Shown piece by piece: positions 53,544 to 62,832 of a stretch of 64,000 bases of DNA. The stretch lies in assembly GCF_900130005.1 (NCBI RefSeq), contig NZ_FQXP01000003.1, forward strand, positions 620,001-684,000, in the 5' to 3' direction. The notes under the pieces are model-generated. The model was not told the origin of the DNA, did no database searches, and worked only from the letters and a program-made list of their open reading frames with translations. How positions within the stretch are numbered: position 1 is the first letter of the stretch; each line of letters starts with the position of its first letter. The translations under genes and the position numbers were made by a program. This stretch comes from Clostridium collagenovorans DSM 3089 (lineage in GTDB: Bacteria > Bacillota > Clostridia > Clostridiales > Clostridiaceae).

Positions 53544-54563
53544 ATGAAAAAATTATTCGATGTTACAAAAATAGGGGAAGCAACTATTAAAAATAGATTT
53601 ATAAGATCTGCTACTTGGGAAGGAATGGCTGATGAAGAAGGTCATTTAACAAGTGAGTTAATAGATTTATATGAGAAACTTGCTAAAGGAGGAGTAGGTT
53701 TAATAATTTCTAGTTATGCAACTATATTTAAATACGATAAACCAAGTAAAAGAATGCTAGGCTTGTATGATGATAGTTTTATAAATGAGTATAAAGAATT
53801 AACGCATAAGGTTCATGAAAATAATTCTAAAATAATTGCACAACTTGTTTTAGGTAATGAATTTATAAGTAGTGAAAGCGATAAAAGCTATTACGGATTA
53901 GATGATTCTATAACTGAAAATGATATAAAGGAAATAAAAAATGCCTTTGTCCAAGCTGCTTTACGTTGCGAAAAAGCTGGGTTTGATGGTGTGCAAATTC
54001 ATGGTGCACATGGATATTTTTTAAGCAGAACATTGAGCCCTATATATAACAAAATGAACAATGGTTACGGCGGTTCTTTAGATAATAGAGTTAAATTAAT
54101 TGAAGAGGTATATAGCGACATGAGAAGTGCCTTAAAAGATGAATTTATAATATCTATTAAAATTAACTCTAATGATTTTGAAGAAGGAGGCGCTACATTC
54201 GAGGAATGTAAAAAGCTTTGCTTGAATTTAGATAAATTAGGCATAGATTTTATAGAGATTAGCGGAAATTCTAATAATGAATTAAAAGGTGAAGGAATTT
54301 ATCTTGATTACGCAAAGGAAGTTGCTCAATCTATAACCACTCCAGTAGCCTTAGTTGGAGTTAATCGATCATTGGATTTTATGGAAGAAGTTATTAATTT
54401 AACTGATATACAATATATATCTATGTGCAGACCATTTATATGTGAATACGATATTGTAAATAAATTTGAAAATGGGATTAAAAGAAAAAGCAGATGTGTA
54501 TCCTGTGGCAAGTGTGTTAACAATGGTAAGATTAATTGTATTTTAAATTTAAAAGATAATTAA
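53544..54563 (+). CDS. NADH:flavin oxidoreductase (Old Yellow Enzyme family)
   Basis: The FMN-binding barrel has IKNRFIRSATWEGM, GFDGVQIHGAHGYFLSRTLSP, NGYGGSLDNR and a closing VGVNRSLDFMEE strand. At residue 319-333 there is a Cys set CVSCGKCVNNGKINC, like the 4Fe-4S site of multidomain OYE enzymes, yet the FAD/NAD domain that normally follows is missing; the protein ends at 339 residues. It could accept electrons from a partner. The ribosome binding site is AGGGGG, with ATG 53544. Confidence 0.88.
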   Translation: MKKLFDVTKIGEATIKNRFIRSATWEGMADEEGHLTSELIDLYEKLAKGGVGLIISSYATIFKYDKPSKRMLGLYDDSFINEYKELTHKVHENNSKIIAQLVLGNEFISSESDKSYYGLDDSITENDIKEIKNAFVQAALRCEKAGFDGVQIHGAHGYFLSRTLSPIYNKMNNGYGGSLDNRVKLIEEVYSDMRSALKDEFIISIKINSNDFEEGGATFEECKKLCLNLDKLGIDFIEISGNSNNELKGEGIYLDYAKEVAQSITTPVALVGVNRSLDFMEEVINLTDIQYISMCRPFICEYDIVNKFENGIKRKSRCVSCGKCVNNGKINCILNLKDN

Positions 54564-54610
54564 GAAGATTAATGCAAGTGTGTAAATTTTAATAATTTGC
54601 TTAATTATCA

Positions 54611-54664
54611 GACAATAAGAGGTATAGAAATAATACTTGCTACTATTATCTATACCTCTTATAA
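54611..54664. terminator. bidirectional terminator between OYE gene and gltS
   Basis: ATAAGAGGTATAGA at 54615-54628 pairs with TCTATACCTCTTAT at 54649-54662. Confidence 0.85.
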
Positions 54665-54681
54665 TTATATGTTTATAAATG

Positions 54682-55875
54682 TTACCTTATAAAGTTAACA
54701 AATATAGTTATCAAAATAGAGTTAGTAAAATCTATGAAGAATGCTCCGACTATAGGAAGAACAAAGAATGCCCTTGGTGCTGGACCATATTTCATTGTCA
54801 TAGCTGACATATTTGCCATTCCATTTGGTGTAGCCCCCATTCCGAATCCACAAAACCCTGAAGCCATAACTGCCGCATCATAATCTTTACCACAGAATCT
54901 AAATGCAAGGAAGTATGCTATGGTTGCCATGATGATACATTGAACTACCAATATTATCAATATAGGTCCAGCAACTTCTTTTAACTCCCAAAGTCTTAAA
55001 TCAATAAGTGCCATTGAAAGAAATACATTTAAACCTACATCACCTAACACACTAGTTGCTTCTTTGTTTATAGTTAAGGTTTTAGTTCCTTCTCCAACAT
55101 TTAAAATTATAGCTGCGATTATCATAGCAGTAACATATGAAGGTAAAGTTAAACCTAAGCTAATAAAGAACTTTTCAAGTACAGAACCTAGTGCTATAGA
55201 TATCATTATAATGGTGAACATCTTAAATATTTCTTCGAAATTAACTTTCTCTTTTGGTGTATCATCTACTACAACTTCTTTAAATTTAAGATCTTTTTTA
55301 GTCACCAAATTATTCTTATCAACTAGTCTTTTTCCTAAAGGACCACCCATTAAACTTCCTGAAACCAATCCAAAAGTAGCTGATGCCATAGCTATAGTTG
55401 TTGCACCAGCAAATCCATAGGATTTTTCAAATAATTCTCCAAAAGCCAAGCCTGTTGCATGCCCTCCTACCATGGTGATAGATCCACCAAGTAGCCCTAA
55501 AAGAGGGTCTTGACCGATTAACTTAGCAATAGCCATTCCAAAGATATCTTGGCATAACACTAATACCACTGATACTAAGAAGAATTTAAGAACTATGAGT
55601 CCTCCTTCTTTTATCAATTTTAGATTAGCAGATAAACCTATTGTAGTAAAGAATACTAACATAAATGGAGTTTTTAACGTTGCGTCTAAAGTTATTGTCA
55701 TAATGTTGAATTGTCTTAGAAGTAAATTTAATACTGCAAAAACAATACCTCCAACTACTGGAGAAGGTATACAGAATTCATCTAGAACCTTTACTTTAGA
55801 CTTAATAAATACCCCTAAATAATATACTACTACAGCTAATGCTACTGTTTGTAACATGTCTAATTTTAGTTCCAT
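54682..55875 (-). CDS. gltS: sodium/glutamate symporter GltS
   Basis: A 397-residue secondary transporter with ten or more membrane helices. The GltS signatures are the N-terminal CIPSPVVGGIVFAVL, the GGHATGLAFG loop in GSITMVGGHATG and its mirror GFCGFGMGATPNGMANM near the C-terminus. It imports glutamate with sodium. I start at ATG 55875; AAAAGGGGCG lies just upstream, so an in-frame ATG at 55893 that overlaps it is rejected. A consensus promoter lies 45 bases above the start. Confidence 0.95.
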   Translation of the reverse strand: MELKLDMLQTVALAVVVYYLGVFIKSKVKVLDEFCIPSPVVGGIVFAVLNLLLRQFNIMTITLDATLKTPFMLVFFTTIGLSANLKLIKEGGLIVLKFFLVSVVLVLCQDIFGMAIAKLIGQDPLLGLLGGSITMVGGHATGLAFGELFEKSYGFAGATTIAMASATFGLVSGSLMGGPLGKRLVDKNNLVTKKDLKFKEVVVDDTPKEKVNFEEIFKMFTIIMISIALGSVLEKFFISLGLTLPSYVTAMIIAAIILNVGEGTKTLTINKEATSVLGDVGLNVFLSMALIDLRLWELKEVAGPILIILVVQCIIMATIAYFLAFRFCGKDYDAAVMASGFCGFGMGATPNGMANMSAMTMKYGPAPRAFFVLPIVGAFFIDFTNSILITIFVNFIR

Positions 55876-55919
55876 ATTATCGCCCCTTTTCAAAATAGAT
55901 TAAATAAATACTCAAAAAA

Positions 55920-55948
55920 ATTATACAAATTCCCAAGCCAATTGTCAA
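55920..55948 (-). promoter_or_regulatory. consensus promoter of gltS
   Basis: On the minus strand TTGACA (55948-55943), 17 bases, TATAAT (55925-55920). Just upstream (about 55962-55995) there are AATTNTCAGAATT-like stretches that loosely resemble CodY boxes; this is weak. Confidence 0.85.
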
Positions 55949-56222
55949 TATTTTGAGAATTGATAAATAAATTCTGATAATTCTTAAAATTGAATTATAT
56001 TATTTTCAAAACGCCTTAGATGTTAAAGGTATATATACATACTTTAGCTATTAAGAATAGTTAAGATAATATTTCAAGTCTTGAATTATTTTAACCATAT
56101 TTAGAATAAATATGCTTAAGTTAACATAAGTCTTATTTAAGAAAAGAGAAATATTTATATTGATTTAAAATTAATCTTATATTAAATTATATATTAGTAA
56201 TTTAATATTAGGTGGTGTTTAA
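55949..56222. other. non-coding region between divergent gltS and BaiN-like gene
   Basis: No gene is visible. Only A/T-rich sequence and the ribosome binding site AGGTGGTG of the next gene are found. Confidence 0.5.
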
Positions 56223-57455
56223 ATGGGTAAAGTTATAGTCATTGGTGCAGGACCCGCAGGTATAATGAGCGCAATTGCAGCCAGTGAAAAAAATGAAGTT
56301 ATATTAATTGAGAAAAACCCTAAATTAGGCAAAAAGTTATTTATTACAGGAAAAGGTAGATGTAATATAACTAATGCTAAAGACATAAGTGAATTTTTTG
56401 ATTATATACCAACTAATCCGTATTTTTTATATAGTTCTTTATATACATATACAAATATTGATACAATTAATTTTTTTGAAGGCCAAGGTATAAAACTTAA
56501 AACAGAAAGAGGGGATAGAGTTTTTCCTCAATCTGATAAGTCTTCTGATATATTAAAAGGATTTGAAAAAGCAATTATTGAAAAAAACATAAAAGTTGTT
56601 TTAAACACTGAGTTTTTAGGTTTCGTAATGGATGAAAGTAATACAGCTATAAAAGCTATAAATACTTCAAATGGCAAGATGATTGCAGACCATTACATAA
56701 TATGTACTGGTGGGGTTTCTTATCCACAAACAGGGTCTACAGGGGAAGCATTAAGATATTGCGAACACATAGGACATTCTATTAAGGAGTTAAAACCTTC
56801 TCTTATACCTTTAGTTTGTAAAGAGTCTTGGGCACCTGAATTACAAGGCTTATCTTTGAAAAATGTTGAACTTAAGATTATTAATGAAAAAAACAAAGTT
56901 TTCTATAAAAATTTTGGAGAGATGCTGTTTACACACTATGGAATTACAGGACCTTTAGTTTTAAGCGGAAGTAGTTTTGTTACTAAAAATCTAGAAAAAA
57001 ACAAATTGTTTGCAGTAATAGATTTAAAACCTGCTTTGACAATTGAAGAATTAGATAAAAGAATTCAAAAGGATTTCTCAAAATTCATAAATAAAGCTTT
57101 TAAAAATTCTTTAAATGAACTATTACCTAACAAATTAATTGATGTAATTGTGAAACTATCACAAATAGATCCTGATAAAAAGGTTAATTTAATTACTAGG
57201 GACGAAAGAAAGAATTTAGTTAAACTACTTAAAGAATTAAAATTAAGCATAACTGGAGTTAGGCCTATAAGTGAAGCTATAGTAACTTCTGGAGGAATAG
57301 ATACTAAGGAAATTGATCCATCCACAATGAATTCAAAGATGATAAGCAATTTATCCTTCGCAGGTGAAGTTATTGATGTGGATGCATTTACTGGAGGATT
57401 TAATATTCAAATAGCACTATCAACAGGATATTTAGCTGGAAAATCCATAAAATAA
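56223..57455 (+). CDS. BaiN/YhiN-type NAD(P)/FAD-dependent oxidoreductase
   Basis: A 410-residue flavoprotein of the HI0933 family: N-terminal VIGAGPAGIMSAIAASE dinucleotide fold, IEKNPKLGKKLFITGKGRCNITN signature, VTSGGIDTKEIDPSTMNSK and a final FAGEVIDVDAFTGGFNIQIAL. Members include proteins named as aminoacetone oxidase or BaiN (bile acid-related), but the function here is unproven. Start follows AGGTGG. Confidence 0.92.
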   Translation: MGKVIVIGAGPAGIMSAIAASEKNEVILIEKNPKLGKKLFITGKGRCNITNAKDISEFFDYIPTNPYFLYSSLYTYTNIDTINFFEGQGIKLKTERGDRVFPQSDKSSDILKGFEKAIIEKNIKVVLNTEFLGFVMDESNTAIKAINTSNGKMIADHYIICTGGVSYPQTGSTGEALRYCEHIGHSIKELKPSLIPLVCKESWAPELQGLSLKNVELKIINEKNKVFYKNFGEMLFTHYGITGPLVLSGSSFVTKNLEKNKLFAVIDLKPALTIEELDKRIQKDFSKFINKAFKNSLNELLPNKLIDVIVKLSQIDPDKKVNLITRDERKNLVKLLKELKLSITGVRPISEAIVTSGGIDTKEIDPSTMNSKMISNLSFAGEVIDVDAFTGGFNIQIALSTGYLAGKSIK

Positions 57456-57695
57456 TTAAAGTACATAGTAAGGTTTTAAAAAAATTAGGCATTAATTAAA
57501 AATTTGTATATAAAAATTGCTTAAAATACTATATAATCAAATATGTTCGTATAATATATTTGATATTTAACTCAATAATATCATATTATTTTACAAATTT
57601 GCATAATATGATTTAGTTATTAAGCATTAATTGTAGTATAATATATATATGCTTATAATTAATTATATAAAAGATATGGAAGGGCGGAATAGGTA

Positions 57696-58349
57696 GTGAA
57701 ATTTAATGTAGCTATTGATGGACCAGCAGGAGCGGGTAAAAGTACAATCGCTAAGCAATTAGGTGAGATTTTTGACCTTATGTATGTTAATACAGGGGCA
57801 ATGTATAGAGTTGTAACATTTAAAGCTTTAGAAAAAAACATATCTGAAACAGATATAGAGGGGCTAGTTACATTAATAGATTCTTTAGAAATGTATTTTG
57901 ATGGAGAAAAGATATTTGTTAACGGTGAATTTTTCAACGATAAGATTAACACTCCATATATAAGTAACAATGTTTCTAAGTATGCAGCTGTTCAGATAGT
58001 ACGAGAAAAATTGGTTAAACTTCAAAGGGATATAGCTAAAAAATATAATGTAATTATGGACGGAAGAGACATAGGTACAGTAGTATTGAAGGATGCTAAA
58101 TACAAATTTTATTTAACAGCTAAAGCCGAAGCTAGAGCTAAAAGAAGATTTGATGAACTTATTAATAAGAACATAGATGTGGAGTATGACAATATTCTAA
58201 AAGATATAAAAGAAAGAGACTATAAGGATATGAATAGGGAACTAAATCCCTTGAAAAAAGCTGAAGATAGTATAGAAATTGATTCTACTGAATTAAACAT
58301 TGAAGAAGTAATAGAATTGATGAGCAAATATATTAACAGCAATAAATAA
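57696..58349 (+). CDS. cmk: cytidylate kinase
   Basis: Cmk phosphorylates CMP and dCMP. The 217 residues have the P-loop IDGPAGAGKST, VNTGAMYR, DGRDIGTVVL and RDYKDMNRELNPL motifs in order. The start is GTG 57696 with GGGCGG ten bases upstream. It precedes the ispH-rpsA gene by 14 bases, the standard clostridial pair. Confidence 0.96.
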   Translation: MKFNVAIDGPAGAGKSTIAKQLGEIFDLMYVNTGAMYRVVTFKALEKNISETDIEGLVTLIDSLEMYFDGEKIFVNGEFFNDKINTPYISNNVSKYAAVQIVREKLVKLQRDIAKKYNVIMDGRDIGTVVLKDAKYKFYLTAKAEARAKRRFDELINKNIDVEYDNILKDIKERDYKDMNRELNPLKKAEDSIEIDSTELNIEEVIELMSKYINSNK

Positions 58350-58363
58350 AACAGGTGTAAAAT

Positions 58364-60298
58364 ATGAGTAAAATAATTTTATCTGAAAATGCAGGTTTTT
58401 GCTTTGGAGTACAACGTGCAGTTAATACTGCAGTAGATTCTCAAAAAAAAGTAAGACATAGTATATATACTTTAGGTCCTCTTATTCATAATACAGATGT
58501 TGTGAATTTTTTAAAGGATAATTCAATTTATCCTATAGAATTATCTGAAATTGATTCTTTAAATGAAAATGATTCAATTATAATTCGTTCACATGGAGTT
58601 GCACCTTTTGTAATAGATACATTAAGAGCTAAAAAATTAAATATAATTGATGCTACTTGTCCTTATGTAAGTAATATTCATAAAAAAGTACTAAAATATT
58701 ATAATTTAGGTTATAGTATTGTTATAGTAGGCGATAAAAACCATCCTGAAGTTATAGGAATCAATGGTTGGTGTGATAATAAGGCTATAATAGCTGCTAA
58801 TGGAAATGAAATTAACTTGGATGAAATTAAGGGCAAAAATTTATGTATAGTATCGCAAACCACAGAAAAGCAAATTAATTGGAATAGTGTTTTAACAATG
58901 GTGCAAAATAAGTGTAAGGAATTAGTTTCATTTAATACTATATGTAATGCAACAGAAGTAAGACAAAAATCAGCTAATGAATTATCTAAAGAGGTTGATT
59001 TTATGGTAGTATTAGGTGGTAAGAATAGTTCTAATACTACAAAGTTATTTGAAATATGTAAACAAAATTGTGAAAATACAATTCACGTAGAAAACGCAGG
59101 AGAAATACCTGATGATATAATAAAATTAAAAAAAGTATCTAATATTGGTGTAACAGCAGGTGCTTCAACACCAGATTGGATCATTGAGGAGGCAATTACT
59201 AAAATGAACTCAATAGAGAATAAGGGGATTAGTGAATTTGAACAATTAATGAATGAATATGATATGAATATTCATCCAGGAAAGATTGTAAAGGCAACTG
59301 TAGAGGTTGTAAATGATGAAGAAGCTTTAGTTAGTATAGTTGGATATAAAGGAAATGGTGTTTTACCATTAAAAGAATTAACTTCTGACCAAAATGCTAA
59401 TATAAATGACTTAGTAAAAGTTGGCGATGAAGTTGAAGCTAAAGTAAAAAGAATAAATCATAATGATGATATGGTTTATTTATCAAAATTAGATATTCAA
59501 AAAGAATCAACTCTTAAAGAATTAAAAGATATTTTTGATGCTAAAACAAATATTGTTGTAAAGGTATCAAAGGCTATTAAAGGTGGAGTACTTTCAAATT
59601 ATAAAGGAGTATCAATCTTTATACCAGCATCTCAATTAGATAATAAAAGAGTTGAGGATTTAGAAGTTTTCGTTGGAAAAGAATTCGAAGTTACATTAAT
59701 TGAATTCAAAAAAGATAAGAGAGGCGCTAAAATAGTTGCTTCTAGAAGAGCTTTATTACCAGGTTCAGTACATAAAAGATCTGACGCTCCAAAAGCAGAA
59801 GCTCATTGGGATAGTATAGAGAAAAACACAATCTTAGAAGGTACTGTAAAAAGAATAACTGACTTTGGTGCTTTTGTAGAAGTGTGTGGCGTTGATGGAT
59901 TATTACATTTATCTGAAATTTCATGGGATAAAATTTCTAAGGTTTCAGACGTTTTAGATGTGGATCAAAAAATCAAAGTATATGTTTTAGACGTAAATGA
60001 AGAAAGCAAAAAATTATCATTAAGTTTAAAAAGAGTAGAGGGAAATCCTTGGGATAGCATTGAGACAAAATATAATGTTGGAGATGTTGTAAAAGGAAAA
60101 GTTGTAAGATTCTCTGACTTTGGTGCTTTTGTAAAGCTTGAGCCAGGTGTTGACTCATTATTACACATTTCTAAAATAAGTAAAGATAGAATTGAAAAAC
60201 CAAGTGATGTTCTTGAATTAGGTCAAGAAATCGAAGCTAAGGTTCTTGAAGTAAATAAAGATAATAAGAGAATTTCATTATCAATGAAAGATATGTAA
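58364..60298 (+). CDS. ispH: IspH-ribosomal protein S1 fusion
   Basis: The N-terminal 285 residues are 4-hydroxy-3-methylbut-2-enyl diphosphate reductase (last MEP-pathway step) with cluster cysteines C13, C99 and C194. The C-terminal 360 residues have four S1 RNA-binding repeats, starting near GKIVKATVEVV, INIVV, GTVKRITDFGAFVEV and GKVVRFSDFGAFVKL. This fusion is known in clostridia. At 644 residues it is full-length. A terminator follows. Confidence 0.96.
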   Translation: MSKIILSENAGFCFGVQRAVNTAVDSQKKVRHSIYTLGPLIHNTDVVNFLKDNSIYPIELSEIDSLNENDSIIIRSHGVAPFVIDTLRAKKLNIIDATCPYVSNIHKKVLKYYNLGYSIVIVGDKNHPEVIGINGWCDNKAIIAANGNEINLDEIKGKNLCIVSQTTEKQINWNSVLTMVQNKCKELVSFNTICNATEVRQKSANELSKEVDFMVVLGGKNSSNTTKLFEICKQNCENTIHVENAGEIPDDIIKLKKVSNIGVTAGASTPDWIIEEAITKMNSIENKGISEFEQLMNEYDMNIHPGKIVKATVEVVNDEEALVSIVGYKGNGVLPLKELTSDQNANINDLVKVGDEVEAKVKRINHNDDMVYLSKLDIQKESTLKELKDIFDAKTNIVVKVSKAIKGGVLSNYKGVSIFIPASQLDNKRVEDLEVFVGKEFEVTLIEFKKDKRGAKIVASRRALLPGSVHKRSDAPKAEAHWDSIEKNTILEGTVKRITDFGAFVEVCGVDGLLHLSEISWDKISKVSDVLDVDQKIKVYVLDVNEESKKLSLSLKRVEGNPWDSIETKYNVGDVVKGKVVRFSDFGAFVKLEPGVDSLLHISKISKDRIEKPSDVLELGQEIEAKVLEVNKDNKRISLSMKDM

Positions 60299-60334
60299 AA
60301 AATAAAGTGTTGGTTATCCAACACTTTATTTTAT
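60297..60334 (+). terminator. terminator after ispH-S1 gene
   Basis: AATAAAGTGTTGG at 60301-60313 pairs with CCAACACTTTATT at 60318-60330, then TTA. Confidence 0.85.
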
Positions 60335-60426
60335 ATAAATAATAGAAATCATTGGTGTTTCAGTAATTTTATATTACCTTTAAGCATATTATTAAATACT
60401 ATAAAATTTTTTAAGGGTAGGGTAAA

Positions 60427-61296
60427 ATGTATAGTTTTAAAAAGAGTGCTATATTTGATTATAAATATATTAAATTCAATTTGCAAAAATCTATTTTAAG
60501 TAAGTATTTTGATGAGAAGTATTGCAACTTTACATTCATGCATATGTACTTATATAAGGATAATATAACCATAATACAAGATGATTCAGAAAATTACCTT
60601 GGTTTTATATGGACAAGTAGGTTTAATTTAGGCATTAATATAGAGGCTTTATATATGGAGGAAAGTGTAGATTTAAGCACATTACAATTTTGTATAACAT
60701 CCTCTGTATTTAAAAATAAAAATGTATTTTTTTGTACAGAAGATAACTTAAGTATATTTAATAAGTTAGAGTTACTTGGATTTGTAGAAACTAAAAATAT
60801 TATAGATATGAAAATTGATGACTTTGGTAACTTCCATATACCTGAAATTAAAATTCCTAAAGAAGTTACGATTAAACCTTTTAAGTTTAGGGAAGATGAT
60901 GCTATAAGATGCACTTTGCAGAATGATATTTTTCAAGATATTAATAGAATACCTTTAACTATACAAGACATAATAAGTGAACAAAAATCCATATATTATT
61001 TAAGTAATGGGGGATTCTTTATTTTGTTTGAAGATACCTATATTGGTTATGGACAAATTATTAATGAGAACTATGATTATAGTATTGTGAACTTAGGAAT
61101 AATTGATGAATTCAAAGGTAAGGGGTATGGTAAAATATTGACTACTTATCTTATGAGACATTGTCAAATGAATTATGATGATATAAATACCTTAAAATTA
61201 AAAGTTGACAAAAACAATTCTGTAGCTCGAAAATTATATAGTTCTTTAGGTTTTGAGGAGTTTGATAGTCAAATCATTTGGAAATTAAGAAATTAA
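60427..61296 (+). CDS. GNAT-family N-acetyltransferase
   Basis: The 289-residue protein has a C-terminal GNAT domain: IIDEFKGKGYGKILTTYLM (acetyl-CoA loop Q/RxxGxG/A) and VDKNNSVARKLYSSLGFEE. The N-terminal 130 residues also look like a degenerate GNAT half. Substrate unknown. The start follows GGGTAGGG. The gene converges with an aminotransferase; the terminator overlaps both stops. Confidence 0.85.
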   Translation: MYSFKKSAIFDYKYIKFNLQKSILSKYFDEKYCNFTFMHMYLYKDNITIIQDDSENYLGFIWTSRFNLGINIEALYMEESVDLSTLQFCITSSVFKNKNVFFCTEDNLSIFNKLELLGFVETKNIIDMKIDDFGNFHIPEIKIPKEVTIKPFKFREDDAIRCTLQNDIFQDINRIPLTIQDIISEQKSIYYLSNGGFFILFEDTYIGYGQIINENYDYSIVNLGIIDEFKGKGYGKILTTYLMRHCQMNYDDINTLKLKVDKNNSVARKLYSSLGFEEFDSQIIWKLRN

Positions 61297-61328
61297 AAGG
61301 GGATGCATAAAGCACCCCCTTTTAATTT
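61290..61328. terminator. bidirectional terminator overlapping stops
   Basis: AAAAGGGGATGC at 61295-61306 pairs with GCACCCCCTTTT at 61312-61323 (one mismatch), with A and T runs on both sides. Confidence 0.85.
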
Positions 61329-62518
61329 TATAAATTTCTGTATTTTTCTAAAGCTATAGCTAAGATGTTCATTGCATCTTCAAGATCTTTAGTGTTTAAG
61401 CAGTAAGAAATTCTAATTTCATTCTTACCAAGACCTTCAGTTGCATAGAAACCTTCTGCTGGAGCTACCATTACTGTTTTATTATCTAATGAAAAATCAG
61501 TTAATAACCATTTAGCAAAATCTTCTCCAGATTCGATAGGAAGTTTAGCTACTACGTAGAAAGCTCCCTTAGGTTTTTCACATATTACTCCTGGCATTTC
61601 AGAAAGTTTTTTGTGTAAAATATTTCTTCTTTCTTCATACTCATTTAATACTTCATCAAAGTATGATTTTGGAGTATTAATTAAGTTAGCACAACCAACT
61701 TGCTCTATAGTTGGAACACATAATCTAGATTGAGCTAATTTCATTATTTCGTTCATTAGTACTTTATTTTTTGATGCAACTAAACCGATTCTAGCACCAC
61801 AAGCGCTGTAACGTTTTGATACGCTATCAATTAAGATAACTCTATCTCTTATATCTTCAAGGAATAATGCTGAAGTATACTCTTCACCATCATATACAAA
61901 CTCTCTATATACTTCGTCAGCAATTAGATATAAATCATGCTCTTTACAGATATCAGCAAGTAATCTAAGCTCTTCCTTAGTATATACAACACCTGTTGGA
62001 TTACCAGGGTTTGATACCATAATAGCACGAGTTTTGTTAGTGATTTTGCTTGTTATTTCTTCTTTAGCAGGTAAGTGGAATCCATTTTCAGCTTTAGTTA
62101 AGAATGGAACAACATTTGTTCCAGCTACAGCTGAGAAACCATTATAGTTTGTATAGAATGGTTCTGGAATTATAACTTCATCTCCTGCATCGCATATAGC
62201 AAGCAAAGCAAACATTATAGCTTCTGATCCGCCGTTAGTGATGATAATTTCATCTTTATCAAAATCTATGTTCCACTCTTTGTAGTAAGTAATGAAACTG
62301 TCTATTAATGAATCTAATCCTGGTGATGTAGCATATTTTAATACCTTATCATCGTATTTTTTTACTGCTTCCATAAATGTCTCAGGAGTTTTAATATCTG
62401 GTTGTCCTATATTTAGGTGATAGATTTTTACCCCTCTTTTTTTAGCTTCTTCACCAAATGGTACTAATTTACGAATTGGTGAAAATTGCATTTCTTGAAT
62501 TCTTTTTGATAATTGCAT
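61328..62518 (-). CDS. class I/II aminotransferase
   Basis: A 396-residue PLP enzyme. Signatures: YHLNIGQPDIKTPETF, TNGGSEAIMFAL, SNPGNPTGVVY, LIADEVYREFVYDG and K235 in DSVSKRYSACGARIG. It resembles clostridial alanine/aspartate-type aminotransferases (PatA-like); substrate cannot be fixed. The start ATG 62518 follows GGGGG on the minus strand. Confidence 0.92.
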   Translation of the reverse strand: MQLSKRIQEMQFSPIRKLVPFGEEAKKRGVKIYHLNIGQPDIKTPETFMEAVKKYDDKVLKYATSPGLDSLIDSFITYYKEWNIDFDKDEIIITNGGSEAIMFALLAICDAGDEVIIPEPFYTNYNGFSAVAGTNVVPFLTKAENGFHLPAKEEITSKITNKTRAIMVSNPGNPTGVVYTKEELRLLADICKEHDLYLIADEVYREFVYDGEEYTSALFLEDIRDRVILIDSVSKRYSACGARIGLVASKNKVLMNEIMKLAQSRLCVPTIEQVGCANLINTPKSYFDEVLNEYEERRNILHKKLSEMPGVICEKPKGAFYVVAKLPIESGEDFAKWLLTDFSLDNKTVMVAPAEGFYATEGLGKNEIRISYCLNTKDLEDAMNILAIALEKYRNL

Positions 62519-62559
62519 TTTTGTTCCCCCATTAGATTTATAATTCTTTGATTAACTAG

Positions 62560-62718
62560 TTAAATAAACACATTTTCAATCGGTACATATGTTGATTTAG
62601 CTTTTTTTTGGGGTTGAAAAGTATTGGCAGAACTAAAATATTGTCTGTCGCAAATACAATCATACCTTAATTTTTGCTTTTCATCATTTTGTTGAGATAG
62701 TTCTTTCGCATCATACAT
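62560..62718 (-). CDS. 52-residue protein, unrecognised
   Basis: This short frame starts at ATG 62718, exactly seven bases after a perfect AGGAGGT (62732-62726), and ends at TAA 62562-62560. Translation begins MYDAKELSQQNDEKQKLRYD and continues with two cysteines (residues 21 and 23, CIC) and a polar region to VPIENVFI. It has no membrane helix. It lies between two aminotransferase genes on the same strand and is probably on one transcript with the one downstream. I know no family for it. Confidence 0.7.
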   Translation of the reverse strand: MYDAKELSQQNDEKQKLRYDCICDRQYFSSANTFQPQKKAKSTYVPIENVFI

Positions 62719-62832
62719 ACACAACACCTCCTATTTGATGTATACCTTAAGTATTACCAAATAGAAAGTTTTTATGTTTTTTCCTTAGTTAATTTCAAAT
62801 TCTTTAGTAATATTTATATTATAAAATTAGAA

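Noticed and set aside
55962..55995. CodY box upstream of gltS
   Set aside because: Best match has about four mismatches to the 15-base consensus, which is common by chance in A/T-rich DNA.
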